From Desulfovibrio sp. Marseille-P6017 (lineage in GTDB: Bacteria > Bacillota_A > Clostridia > Peptostreptococcales > Peptostreptococcaceae): a stretch of 64,000 nucleotides of DNA. The stretch covers positions 62,001 to 126,000 of the forward strand of contig UWOR01000004.1 of the NCBI GenBank assembly GCA_900604495.1, in the 5' to 3' direction. This document shows, piece by piece, positions 63,931-64,000 of the stretch. The notes beneath the pieces were generated by a model. It did not search any database. It was not told the origin of the DNA and was given only the letters and a program-made list of their open reading frames with translations. How positions within the stretch are numbered: position 1 is the first letter of the stretch; the number at the start of each line of letters is the position of its first letter. The position numbers and the translations under genes are program-made.

Positions 63931-64000
63931 CTAGTTTTGTTTTATTATGTCTACTAAAGTTTCATTATATGTTACTTGTCCTCCTAAATCTGATACACCG
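63931..64000 (-). CDS. C-terminus of an unidentified protein (cut by window edge)
   Basis: The minus frame entering from the right edge ends GVSDLGGQVTYNETLVDIIK, then QN and TAG at 63931. The terminal DLGG-x6-E-x4-II pattern resembles the C-terminus of NAD-dependent isocitrate/isopropylmalate dehydrogenases, but 22 residues are too few to be sure. Confidence 0.5.
   Translation of the reverse strand, partial: GVSDLGGQVTYNETLVDIIKQN

Overview
The window looks like a chromosome segment from a low-GC, endospore-forming anaerobic Firmicute, most likely a member of the Peptostreptococcaceae (Paraclostridium, Paeniclostridium, Romboutsia or Clostridioides relatives). The evidence is the strong A+T bias, AGGAGG-type ribosome binding sites, a SCIFF peptide with its maturase, and the spoIIA-spoVA, spoIVB, yunB and cwlD sporulation genes. 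I see no rRNA, tRNA, CRISPR array, prophage or complete insertion sequence. Species identity is inference.

Layout. 1-9.2 kb, minus strand: hemZ (cut by the window edge), then a probable operon ubiB/aarF-like - recJ - apt - relA - dtd - MBL hydrolase. 9.2-18.4 kb, minus: gamma-carbonic anhydrase, scfB and scfA (SCIFF), then the conserved bofC-like - ruvC - ruvA - ruvB - queA - psiE-like - tgt - yajC block. 18.5-25.3 kb: small or accessory genes on both strands, namely a DUF1540 protein, a YczE-like membrane protein, a polysaccharide deacetylase, a cold-shock protein, a TetR regulator divergent from a membrane protein resembling PaxB/Pyr4 terpene cyclases, decayed glyoxalase and MarR genes, and a ferredoxin. 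25.7-31.1 kb: YebC, nadE, a two-piece TauE/SafE permease, a two-piece MutS-like ATPase, and an XRE/TPR regulator. 31.3-40.2 kb: an amino-sugar and sialic-acid island. NagR-like GntR with nagA-nagB lies on plus; nanE-nanA-symporter-nanQ-like-ROK kinase-RpiR lies on minus. Together they would import N-acetylneuraminate and convert it through ManNAc, ManNAc-6-P, GlcNAc-6-P and GlcN-6-P to fructose-6-P. 40.4-52 kb: LytTR/DUF3021 pair, YigZ, Nudix, HEAT protein, hflX, stand-alone rpsD, mntP behind a yybP-ykoY (Mn2+) riboswitch, an ABC-F ATPase and an NADH oxidase-like flavoprotein. 52-64 kb: a phospholipase C-like protein, cwlD, spoIVB, yunB, a class A PBP, and spoIIAA-spoIIAB-sigF followed by spoVAA-AB-AC-AD-AE.

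The most unusual feature is a dispersed family of six long (108-152 bp) imperfect hairpins in intergenic DNA (664-771, 9024-9170, 11292-11414, 16171-16284, 47529-47680, 48631-48751). Their outer stems differ almost completely in sequence but fold the same way. All end in a related apical hairpin with an asymmetric two-base purine-rich bulge and compensatory stem changes. Five of the six begin within about 15 nt of, or overlap, the stop codon of the gene upstream on the same strand. Other points of interest are the terpene-cyclase-like gene behind a symmetric TetR promoter, a duplicated rpsD promoter with a Fur-like dyad and an apparent non-coding transcript, and a 35-residue peptide gene between nagB and the nan operon with its own ribosome binding site and terminator.

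Several start codons were placed downstream of the longest reading frame using ribosome binding sites. All family names come from reading the translated sequences without database searches.
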